Positions 51,196-58,417 of a DNA stretch of 64,000 nucleotides are shown here, piece by piece. Source of the DNA: Actinopolyspora lacussalsi (GTDB taxonomy: Bacteria > Actinomycetota > Actinomycetes > Mycobacteriales > Pseudonocardiaceae); the NCBI GenBank assembly GCA_030803735.1, contig JAURUC010000001.1, positions 2,807,501 through 2,871,500 of the forward strand, read 5' to 3'. The notes beneath the pieces are model-generated. The model saw nothing but the letters and a program-made list of their open reading frames with translations, was not told where the DNA came from and did not search any database. How positions within the stretch are numbered: position 1 is the stretch's first letter; every line of letters begins with the position of its first letter. Position numbers and translations under genes: made by a program.

Positions 51196-51360
51196 CGATC
51201 GAGACGTTCGGATGCCGCCGCTACGATGACTCCTGCCCGAAACCAGTCGAGAAGTACTGACCCCACATTCGAGGTGCGATGTCGCGGTGGCGTGAAAACG
51301 TGCAACGGCGGTCGTAACATCACAGGTCACAGAGCGCTCTCCACGTGCGTGGAGGTGGAC
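51196..51360 (+). CRISPR. Orphan leader (copy 2) with a single decayed repeat
   Basis: 51196-51335 matches the leader at 50197 over its whole length with scattered changes. It is followed at 51336-51360 by one repeat that has lost its first two bases, carries CGTGCG in place of CGGGCG and has a changed end (GGAC then GGG). No spacer or second repeat follows. It is either an array reduced to one unit or a duplicated leader-repeat that never expanded. Confidence 0.8.
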
Positions 51361-51405
51361 GGGTTTTGCGGAACCTGACCAGGATGCGGTGGAAAGGCAC
51401 GCGAC

Positions 51406-52287
51406 TCAGCTCTGCGCACTAGGGCTGGGGGTTTGCGCGTTCGTACTGTTTCTGGTCAGGGACAGCCGGAGTCCGTCGTTCAGGCGTGAGATCCGGGCCA
51501 GTCGGTATTCGTCGGGCAGGTTCGGAAGGTGCGCTGTCTCGTGCGGGCTGTGGGCCTCGATGTGGTCGATCAGACCGGCATCGAGATACGGCCGGACTGC
51601 CGCGCTGTCCGCAACCAGGCCGACAGCTCGGGCGCCTTCGTGATGGAGCGCGGCGAGGGACTGGTGCGGATCGTTCGGCAATGTGGACAGCGGCCTGGGA
51701 ACGAGCGGCTCCGTAACAGCGGGCGTGGCCGTGTCGTCGTGAACGAGCGTGTCGATCTCGCCCGGCAGGACCGTGACATCCCCTGTCAGACTTCCCTCCC
51801 GAGTGAGGCAACAGCCCCAGGTGAGCACCGGGCGCTGCCGCTCCAACGCGGCCAACCACGGGCCGAGCACCAAGCGGGCTTCCTCGACGAGCAAACCCTC
51901 AACCACGTCGACCCCGGCCTCACGCAGCAGGACGGCACCACCACGTCCCCGGGAGGTCGGATCCAGGACAGCGATGACCACACGGACGATGCCCGCCTCG
52001 ATCAGCGCCCGATGACAGGGCGGAGTACGCCCGTCATGGCAGCACGGTTCCAGCGTGACCACGGCAGTCCCACCATCGGCGGCGCTTCCCGCCTGCGCGA
52101 GGGCGTGGGCCTCGGCGTGCGGCTCGCCTTTCCGGCGATGCCACCCCTGCCCGGCCAACCGCCCGTCGCCGTCGAGCACCACGCACCCCACTGGAGGATT
52201 AGGGCTGGTGGTGCCGTGTCCCCATGCCGACAGCGCGATCGCGTGACGCATCGCGCGAGTCTCGACCTCCGCCGTGGTGATCGTCAT
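51406..52287 (-). CDS. RibD-like deaminase with a degenerate reductase half
   Basis: A 293-residue protein. The N-terminal cytidine-deaminase-fold domain is complete: VGCVVLDGDG, HAEAHALAQ with the zinc His and catalytic Glu, and TLEPCCHDGRTPPCHRA with the two zinc Cys. The C-terminal half starts like a RibD reductase (RPVLTWGCCLTREGSLTGD), but the NADPH-binding motifs that should follow are not visible and the end is short. It could deaminate a pyrimidine or pteridine-like ring rather than serve riboflavin synthesis. It lies on the minus strand between two CRISPR leaders, so it belongs to the accessory island. No strong ribosome-binding site is seen. Confidence 0.7.
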   Translation of the reverse strand: MTITTAEVETRAMRHAIALSAWGHGTTSPNPPVGCVVLDGDGRLAGQGWHRRKGEPHAEAHALAQAGSAADGGTAVVTLEPCCHDGRTPPCHRALIEAGIVRVVIAVLDPTSRGRGGAVLLREAGVDVVEGLLVEEARLVLGPWLAALERQRPVLTWGCCLTREGSLTGDVTVLPGEIDTLVHDDTATPAVTEPLVPRPLSTLPNDPHQSLAALHHEGARAVGLVADSAAVRPYLDAGLIDHIEAHSPHETAHLPNLPDEYRLARISRLNDGLRLSLTRNSTNAQTPSPSAQS

Positions 52288-52379
52288 GGAGTTGGTCTAG
52301 CAGATCGGCAACGGCCGGAACACCTCGACGATTAAGCACCCGGGCGCCGTCCACTTGAGTATCGACCGCTTCCACTGGG

Positions 52380-52526
52380 TGATCGAGATATTCGATTGCC
52401 GACGCTACGATGATCCCGACCGGAACCGGTCGGTACATACGAGGCGACGTTCGAGATTGAGGGGTTCCGTTGTCGCGGTGGCGCGAAAACGTGCAACGGC
52501 GGTCATAACGTCGCAGGTCGCAGAGG
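52380..52526 (+). other. CRISPR leader, copy 3
   Basis: TCGAGATATTCGATTGCCGACGC, the block GTCGCGGTGG, and AAAACGTGCAACGGCGGTCAT then CAGGTCGCAGAGG match copies 1 and 2. The middle 40 bases diverge from them. The last 50 bases next to the first repeat are almost the same in all three. Confidence 0.8.
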
Positions 52527-53043
52527 GTGCTCTCCACGGGCGTGGAGGTGGACCGCGGCAGACGCCGCCAACCAGCTCGGTGACTACGTGCTCTCCACGG
52601 GCGTGGAGGTGGACCGCTACCCGACTCCGTGTGGGACATCCCCACCCAGTGCTCTCCACGGGCGTGGAGGTGGACCGCACGACGAGGACGAGGACGTCGC
52701 CGACGCCGTGTGCTCTCCACGGGCGTGGAGGTGGACCGGGTCGGCAGATTGTGCCGACCCCTGGTCAACAGTGCTCTCCACGGGCGTGGAGGTGGACCGT
52801 CACTGTTGGGAATCCCGTGGCGATACGCGATGTGCTCTCCACGGGCGTGGAGGTGGACCGGCGGAGCCCCGGGGGTGCAGTTCTATTGCACCGTGCTCTC
52901 CACGGGCGTGGAGGTGGACCGACCGAGGCCGACGGCAAGATCTCCACCACGGCGTGCTCTCCACGGGCGTGGAGGTGGACCGCTCCGGTCGGAGCCGGTC
53001 GGATGCTGCTCGTCGTGCTCTCCACGGGCGTGGAGGTGGACCG
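52527..53043 (+). CRISPR. CRISPR array 3, type I-E-like
   Basis: Nine perfect 29-base repeats start at 52527, 52588, 52649, 52710, 52771, 52832, 52893, 52954 and 53015, with eight 32-base spacers. The repeat is the same as in array 1. A diverged tenth repeat (CACGCACGTGGAAGTGAACCG at its end) lies apart at 53261-53289, after 217 bases that contain a broken small gene. All nine repeats are identical, so this array looks younger or more active than array 1. No cas genes are in the window. Confidence 0.97.
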
Positions 53044-53066
53044 GCGCGGCGACGGGAGGTCACGGC

Positions 53067-53260
53067 ATGACACGCGAGGAATGCATCGAGGCGGCGGGCC
53101 GCATCCTTGCCCGCGCCCGCGCCCGCAGGACTCACTGCCGATCGAGGAGGCAGTCGAGGAGGCGCACTACCCCGGCGGGCCGTCCCGAGAGTCCATCCGC
53201 GCCCAGATCATCCGTCAGCGCTACGAAGCAGAGGAGGTCGCAGCACGACCAGCACAGTAA
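53067..53260 (+). pseudogene. Frameshifted small gene between array 3 and its displaced last repeat
   Basis: ATG 53067 opens a good reading frame (MTREECIEAAGRILARARA). In the CGCGCCCGCGCCCGC run near 53110-53130 it shifts, and another frame continues DSLPIEEAVEEAHYPGGPSR and ESIRAQIIRQRYEAEEVAAR to TAA at 53258-53260. Joined, they make about 64 residues of a small helical protein whose start resembles small genes of actinomycete integrative elements. One frameshift in a GC repeat breaks it, unless it is an assembly error. Confidence 0.55.
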
Positions 53261-53376
53261 GTGCTCTCCACGCACGTGGAAGTGAACCGCCACGCGGATC
53301 GGTAGCTACAGCATCCGGGGCGGGCAACCGACGGAACGCACCGGCCCGATGCGTGCCGCGGGGCCGCCCGACGGAT

Positions 53377-53766
53377 TCAGGAGCGGTACCGCTCGACGTA
53401 GCGCTGCCACGCCTCAGCATCGTTCTCGGCCCGCCGCTCGGCGCGCTTCTCCCGTCCGGTCCCGAGCGGGTAGCCGTGCTTGACGAGCCGGGTCTCGCAG
53501 CTCTCCACCATGGACGACGTGGAGTAGAGCAGCGACATGAGCAGCCCGCCGACCACGCACATCGCGGTGATCCACAGCGGCCCGGGCAGCAGCAGCACGA
53601 GCAGTCCGGGCGAGACCTGCACGAACACTCGGGCGATGTGCCGCAGCGCCCAGGTGCGGCAGGTGACGTCGTGCAGCACCCACTCCCGGTAGCGCTCGGG
53701 CAGGCGCCCACCGTAGACGTACCAGAGCCACAGCATCGGGTTCGGACGAGTTCCGCTGCTGCTCAT
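53377..53766 (-). CDS. DUF5313 membrane protein
   Basis: A 129-residue protein of the actinobacterial DUF5313 family: NPMLWLWYVYGGRLPERYRE and WVLHDVTCRTWALRHIAR are the conserved N-terminus, followed by two membrane segments (VSPGLLVLLLPGPLWITAM; VVGGLLMSLLYSTSSM) and a charged tail. The function is unknown. GAGGAG lies 5 bases upstream of ATG 53766. It marks the right edge of the accessory island, before housekeeping genes. Confidence 0.8.
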   Translation of the reverse strand: MSSSGTRPNPMLWLWYVYGGRLPERYREWVLHDVTCRTWALRHIARVFVQVSPGLLVLLLPGPLWITAMCVVGGLLMSLLYSTSSMVESCETRLVKHGYPLGTGREKRAERRAENDAEAWQRYVERYRS

Positions 53767-53899
53767 CGTGACTCCTCACTCCCCGAACAGCCGTCCGGAC
53801 GGACCAACACCAGCACCGACATCATCCCGGCCCGCCGCGACCACCCTGAACTCGACGGCGAAACCGACGGACAGGCACGGCGGCGGCCCGGCAACGCCC

Positions 53900-54382
53900 T
53901 CACTCGAAGTCGGGCGGCAGGCGTTCCTCCCAGCGCCGCCCCTGCGGGTACAGCGTGATCTCGCGGGTCTCGTCGGCGCGGCGCTCGATGCGCACCAGCA
54001 GGTTGTCCTCGGCCAGCCGCTCGGCGAAACCGCCACCCCACTCGACCACCACGGCGGCCTCGGTCAGCTCGGTGTCCAGATCCAGGTCGTCGAGCTCGGC
54101 CAGCGAGGTGAGCCGGTAGGCGTCCACGTGCACCAGCGCCGGACGCCGCCAGTCCGAGGCGTAGTGCTCCCGCGCCAGCACGAAGGTGGGTGAGGTGACC
54201 CGGCCGCTCACCCTCATCCCCCTGGCGATGCCGCGCGTGAGCGCGGTCTTGCCCGCGCCGAGCGGACCGTCCAGCAGTACCAGGTCCCCGGCGCCGAGCA
54301 CGGCACCGAGCGCGGCACCGAACCGGTACGTGTCGTCCACGGTCGCCAGCTCGTAGGTCCAGCTCACCACATCGGAACTCAA
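53900..54382 (-). CDS. tsaE: tRNA t6A biosynthesis ATPase TsaE
   Basis: A 160-residue P-loop ATPase needed with TsaB/TsaD for threonylcarbamoyl-adenosine at tRNA position 37. The Walker A is LDGPLGAGKTALTRG, SPTFVLAREH is the switch segment, and HVDAYRL and VVVEWGGGFAERL are the other signatures. It starts at TTG 54382, overlapping the stop of the alpha/beta hydrolase gene (TTGA); AGGTGAGC lies upstream. The order alr - hydrolase - tsaE is standard in actinomycetes, where tsaB usually follows. Confidence 0.93.
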   Translation of the reverse strand: MSSDVVSWTYELATVDDTYRFGAALGAVLGAGDLVLLDGPLGAGKTALTRGIARGMRVSGRVTSPTFVLAREHYASDWRRPALVHVDAYRLTSLAELDDLDLDTELTEAAVVVEWGGGFAERLAEDNLLVRIERRADETREITLYPQGRRWEERLPPDFE

Positions 54383-55491
54383 CTGCCGCTCACCTTCTCC
54401 GCGGTCCCCTCGGCCCGCTCGTCCCGTGCCACTCGCCGAACCAGCTCGCTCAACCGCTCCGTCACCGGTTCGGCCCGTTCCAGAATCGCCATGTGACCGG
54501 CCCCCTCAACCCGCGCGAGCTCGGCGTCGGGCAGTTGCTCCGCGATCGTCTCCGAGTGCGAGAACGGGATGAGCCGGTCGGCGTCGCCGCCCAGGACCAG
54601 CACCTCGGAGTGCCGCAGCCCGGCCAGCGCCGCCGTGCGGTCGTGCGAACCGAGGGTGTCCAGGAAGTCGGTCACGGTCTCCACGGTAGTGGAGGCGATC
54701 ATGTCGTCGGTGAGGTCCACCAGCGCGGTGTCGACGTCCCGATCGCCGAATGCCAGGCGGCGAACCACGTTCCAGGCCACGTGCGAACCGCTCCGGCGGG
54801 CGCTTTCCACCAGGCTGGGCTGCCACTGGGCCAGCACTCCCATAGTCCTGGTCAACGGGTTGTTCTTCGACAACCACGGCTTCGGCAGCCCCCGCGCGCC
54901 CACCTGGCCCGCCGAGGTCGACAGCAGCGCCACCCCGGCGATCCGCTCGCGGAAGAGTTCGGGCCGCTGCTCGGCCAGCGCCATGATGGCCATACCGCCC
55001 ATGGAGTGCCCGGCCAGCACCACCGGCCCGCGCCGGGCGGTCGCCCGCAGCACCGCGTCCAGATCCCGGCCCAGCTGCTCGACGGTGCAATTGGCGCGCC
55101 TGGAGTGGCCGGAGCGCCCGTGGCTGCGCTGGTCGTAGAGCACCAGCCGCACCTTCGGGTCGGACAGCCGTGGCAGGTCCCTGCGCTGGAAGTGCCAGCA
55201 CCGCGAGTCCAGCGAGTAGCCGTGCACGAGCACCACGGTCAGCTCGGCCTCCCCACCGTCGGCGGGATGCACCTCCTGCACCGCCAGCGGTACCCCGTCG
55301 TCGGCGGCGACGGTGGACCTGCGGTCGGGTTCGGCCCTGCCCAGCCCCTCGCCCTGGTAGGGGTCGTCCTCGGCGCCGTTCCTGCGCTGCGCCGCTATCC
55401 GCGAGCTGTGCGAGGCGAGGCTCACGGCGGTGCCGGTCACCACGGCACCCACCATCCCGGCCGACCAGGCGATCGCGTGCCACGGCCTCAT
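54379..55491 (-). CDS. Membrane-anchored alpha/beta hydrolase
   Basis: A 370-residue protein with an N-terminal signal anchor (IAWSAGMVGAVVTGTAVSLA) and an alpha/beta hydrolase fold: VVLVHGYSLDSRCW oxyanion segment, nucleophile in AGHSMGGMAIMAL, acid in GGDADRLIPFSHS and His in EGAGHMAILE. The substrate is unknown. It overlaps the alanine racemase stop (ATGA) and the tsaE start, so it is co-translated with both, a linkage conserved in actinomycetes. Confidence 0.88.
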   Translation of the reverse strand: MRPWHAIAWSAGMVGAVVTGTAVSLASHSSRIAAQRRNGAEDDPYQGEGLGRAEPDRRSTVAADDGVPLAVQEVHPADGGEAELTVVLVHGYSLDSRCWHFQRRDLPRLSDPKVRLVLYDQRSHGRSGHSRRANCTVEQLGRDLDAVLRATARRGPVVLAGHSMGGMAIMALAEQRPELFRERIAGVALLSTSAGQVGARGLPKPWLSKNNPLTRTMGVLAQWQPSLVESARRSGSHVAWNVVRRLAFGDRDVDTALVDLTDDMIASTTVETVTDFLDTLGSHDRTAALAGLRHSEVLVLGGDADRLIPFSHSETIAEQLPDAELARVEGAGHMAILERAEPVTERLSELVRRVARDERAEGTAEKVSGS

Positions 55492-56657
55492 CGCGTGTCC
55501 TCCGCCACCACGGTTCGGGTCACGCGCGGACGATACATACCGGTCACGATCTCGTAGTGGATGGTGCCGAGTTCCTCGGCCCACTCGGCGGCCGTGGGCT
55601 CACCGCGATCGCCCGGCCCGAACAGCACCACCTCGTCCCCCTCGGCGACCTGATCGTCGTCGCAGCGCACCACGATCTGGTCCATGCAAACCCGACCCAC
55701 CACGGGACGGCGCTCGCCGCCGAGCAGCACCGAGAACCGGTCGGACAGCGAACGCGGCACCCCGTCGGCGTAGCCGACCGGAACCAGCGCCAGGTTGGTG
55801 TCGGCGGGTGCCGTCCAGTTGTGACCGTAGGAGACGCTCTCCCCAGCGGCGATCCGCTTGGTCAGCACCACCGAGGAGCGGAAGGTCATCGCGGGGCGCA
55901 GCCCGTGGTCGCCCTCCTGCGGGACCGGGTCGAGCCCGTAGACCGCGATGCCCGGGCGAACCATGTCGAACCGCAGGTCGGGGCGGGTCAACAGCGCGGC
56001 CGAGTTGGCGAGGTGGCGCAGCGGGCGCAGCCCGGCCGCCAGGGCCTGCTCGTGGGCGAGCCGGAACCGCTCGGCCTGCGTGTCGATCGAGGGATGACCC
56101 GGCTCGTCGGCGCAGGCCAGGTGCGACCACACGGCGAAGACCTCCACCGTCCCGTCCGCCTCGGCCTTGGCGGCCAGCGCCACCAGCCGTTCCCACGACT
56201 CGGCGGGGGCGCCGTTGCGGTGCAGCCCGGTGTCGATCTTGAGGTGGATCCGGGCGGTGCGCCCGGCGGACTCAGCGGCCGTCACGACGTCGTGCAGCTG
56301 GGTCTCGGATGAGACCGACAGGTCCACCCCCGCCCGCACCGCGCCGCTCACGTCGTCGCCGCGCTGGTACAGCCAGCACAGCAAGGGGGCGGAGATCCCA
56401 CGCTCCCGCAGCCCGAGCGCTTCCGGGATCGAGGCGACGCCCAGCCACTCGGCCCCGGAACGCAGCGCTGCCTCGGCCACGGCCGGAGCACCGTGGCCGT
56501 AGCCGTCGGACTTGACCACGACCATGGTCCGCGCGCCGGACTCGCTCGCGTGTCCGGAGAGCACGGCCACGTTGTGCCGGATGGCCGCGAGATCGATGCG
56601 CAGATCGGCACGGCGCGCGGGAGGTTCGTTCATCCTGCTCATAATCGCACAATCCAT
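55488..56657 (-). CDS. alr: Alanine racemase
   Basis: A 389-residue PLP enzyme that makes D-alanine for peptidoglycan. The PLP lysine is in MVVVKSDGYGHG (usually VVKADGYGHG, so Ser replaces Ala); the catalytic Tyr is in SVSYGHNW, and VCMDQIVVRC is the C-terminal signature. ATG 56657 has GGGGA five bases upstream; ATG 56642 and 56633 are alternatives. It is the first gene of the alr - hydrolase - tsaE operon and lies just downstream of a dispersed repeat. Confidence 0.93.
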   Translation of the reverse strand: MDCAIMSRMNEPPARRADLRIDLAAIRHNVAVLSGHASESGARTMVVVKSDGYGHGAPAVAEAALRSGAEWLGVASIPEALGLRERGISAPLLCWLYQRGDDVSGAVRAGVDLSVSSETQLHDVVTAAESAGRTARIHLKIDTGLHRNGAPAESWERLVALAAKAEADGTVEVFAVWSHLACADEPGHPSIDTQAERFRLAHEQALAAGLRPLRHLANSAALLTRPDLRFDMVRPGIAVYGLDPVPQEGDHGLRPAMTFRSSVVLTKRIAAGESVSYGHNWTAPADTNLALVPVGYADGVPRSLSDRFSVLLGGERRPVVGRVCMDQIVVRCDDDQVAEGDEVVLFGPGDRGEPTAAEWAEELGTIHYEIVTGMYRPRVTRTVVAEDTR

Positions 56658-56687
56658 GAGCGTCCCCGCTCGGCTGCGGCACTACTC

Positions 56688-56742
56688 GCTTCGCGGAACC
56701 TCGCGCACGGCTCTCGCTCCGGGGAGACCCGACATCGGGTAG
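56688..56742 (+). repeat. Dispersed GACATCGGGTAG element, copy 6
   Basis: GCTTCGCGGAACCTCGCGCACG, then GCTCTCGCTCCGGGGAGACC and CGACATCGGGTAG. It lies in the 96-base gap between nnr and alr, so it is carried even among housekeeping genes. Confidence 0.8.
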
Positions 56743-56753
56743 GTAAGTTCGGT

Positions 56754-58292
56754 TCAGGGGGTCGTGGCGGCCACGGCACGGACCTCGCGGACGGCGGCGG
56801 GGACCGCGTCCAGCAGGGCGGAAGCGCCGATCGGCGCGCCCACCGGATCGACGTCGCCGGACTCGGCGGAAGAGCTCGGGGCACGGCCGCCGGTGGCGGC
56901 GATCTCGGCGGCCCGCGCGTGCACGTGCGCGGCGCTGCCGCAGGACCACAGCGGATCCATCCCGGTGGCGAGCAGCTTGCCGATCATGCCGGTGAGCACG
57001 TCACCGGAACCGGCCGTGGCGGGCCAGGCGTGTTCGCAGGGGTTCACCAGGACACGCCCGTCCTGATCGGCGATCACCGTGGTGTTGCCCTTCAACAGCA
57101 CCACGGCCGAACAGCGGCGGGCCACCTCGCGCACCGCCGCGATCCGGTCCGCCGGACGCTGCCCGGCCAACCGGGCGAACTCGCCCTCGTGCGGGGTGAG
57201 CACCAACGGAACGTCCGGGTCCCGCGCGTCCCACAACGTCTCGTCATTGGCGAACAGCGTGATCGCGTCCGCGTCGGCCACCACCGGCTTGGCGTCGTCG
57301 AGCACCGCCGCGAGCACCTCACGACCGGCGGCCCCGGTGCCGATCCCCGGCCCCACCGACCACGCCTGCACCCGGCCGGCGTCGCCGACCGAACCGACCG
57401 CGACCACCTCGGGCCAGCGCTGCCGCACCGCATCGGCGGCGGGTCCCGCGTAACGAACCATCCCCGAGGCGGTGTGCACCGCTCCGCCCGCCGCGAGCAT
57501 CGCGGCGCCCGGGAAGTTCGCCGAACCCGCGGCGACCCCGAGCACCCCTTGGCTGTACTTGTCGTCCGCCGGACGCGGAACCGGCCAGGCCCGCCCCACA
57601 TCGCCCGCTTCCGGAACCGAGCAGTCCGGCTCGTCCAGGTGCGGGTCGAGCCCGATGTCGACCACCACCACCCCACCGGAGCGCACCAGCCCCGCACCGA
57701 GCACGTGGCACGGTTTGCGTCCGCCGAACGTGACGGTCAGGGTCGCCGAGACGGCGGGGCCGTCCACGGCACCGCTCACCGGATCCACCCCGCTGGGCAG
57801 GTCGACCGCGACCACCGGGGCACTCACCCGGTCCACGGCGGCAGCGGCGAGCGAACGCAACGGGCCGTGTCCGGCGAGCCCGACTATCCCGTCGACCACC
57901 ACATCGGCGCGTCGCAGCGCCTCGGCGGCCACATCGGCCACCCCGGAGTCGTCGGCGGCATCCGCCGCCTCGACGACGCGGCCTCCGGCGGCACGCAGCG
58001 CACGCAGCCCTTCGGGGTGGGTCTTCTCGGGGGCGAGCAGCACCGCCGTGACCCCCACACCCCGGTCACGCAGCAGGGCACCCGCCCAGAGCGCGTCACC
58101 GCCGTTGTTGCCCGCCCCGACGAGCAGTGCGACGTGTCGGCCCGCGACGCGGCCGAGACGTTCGGCGAGCAACCGGCGCACCCACAGCGCCACCCCGTTG
58201 GCCGCGCGCCGCATCACCGTGGGTTCCGGCACCGTTCGGAACAACCGCTGTTCCGCCGCGCGCACCTGGTCGGGGGTCCACACACCGTGCAA
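56754..58292 (-). CDS. nnr: Bifunctional NAD(P)H-hydrate repair enzyme (epimerase/dehydratase)
   Basis: A 512-residue fusion. The N-terminal NnrE epimerase domain (1-215) has LLVGAGNNGGDALWAGALL and VVDGIVGLAGHGPLR; the C-terminal NnrD dehydratase domain (about 235-500) has TPHEGEFARL and the ADP-binding ATAGSGDVLTGMIG. It repairs hydrated NADH and NADPH. TTG 58292 has AGGAGG seven bases upstream and is preferred over the longer frame, which has no homology. It is situated between glmS and alr as in many actinomycetes. Confidence 0.93.
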   Translation of the reverse strand: MHGVWTPDQVRAAEQRLFRTVPEPTVMRRAANGVALWVRRLLAERLGRVAGRHVALLVGAGNNGGDALWAGALLRDRGVGVTAVLLAPEKTHPEGLRALRAAGGRVVEAADAADDSGVADVAAEALRRADVVVDGIVGLAGHGPLRSLAAAAVDRVSAPVVAVDLPSGVDPVSGAVDGPAVSATLTVTFGGRKPCHVLGAGLVRSGGVVVVDIGLDPHLDEPDCSVPEAGDVGRAWPVPRPADDKYSQGVLGVAAGSANFPGAAMLAAGGAVHTASGMVRYAGPAADAVRQRWPEVVAVGSVGDAGRVQAWSVGPGIGTGAAGREVLAAVLDDAKPVVADADAITLFANDETLWDARDPDVPLVLTPHEGEFARLAGQRPADRIAAVREVARRCSAVVLLKGNTTVIADQDGRVLVNPCEHAWPATAGSGDVLTGMIGKLLATGMDPLWSCGSAAHVHARAAEIAATGGRAPSSSAESGDVDPVGAPIGASALLDAVPAAVREVRAVAATTP

Positions 58293-58417
58293 GTCGGAGC
58301 CTCCTGGCGGTTCCACTGTCGACGTTTCCGTTCCTCCCCACCGGGTGCCGACACACCGGGTCGACTCGCCGGGACCGACTCGGCAGGAGGCGGACTCGGC
58401 GGGGAGGACGATTCGGA

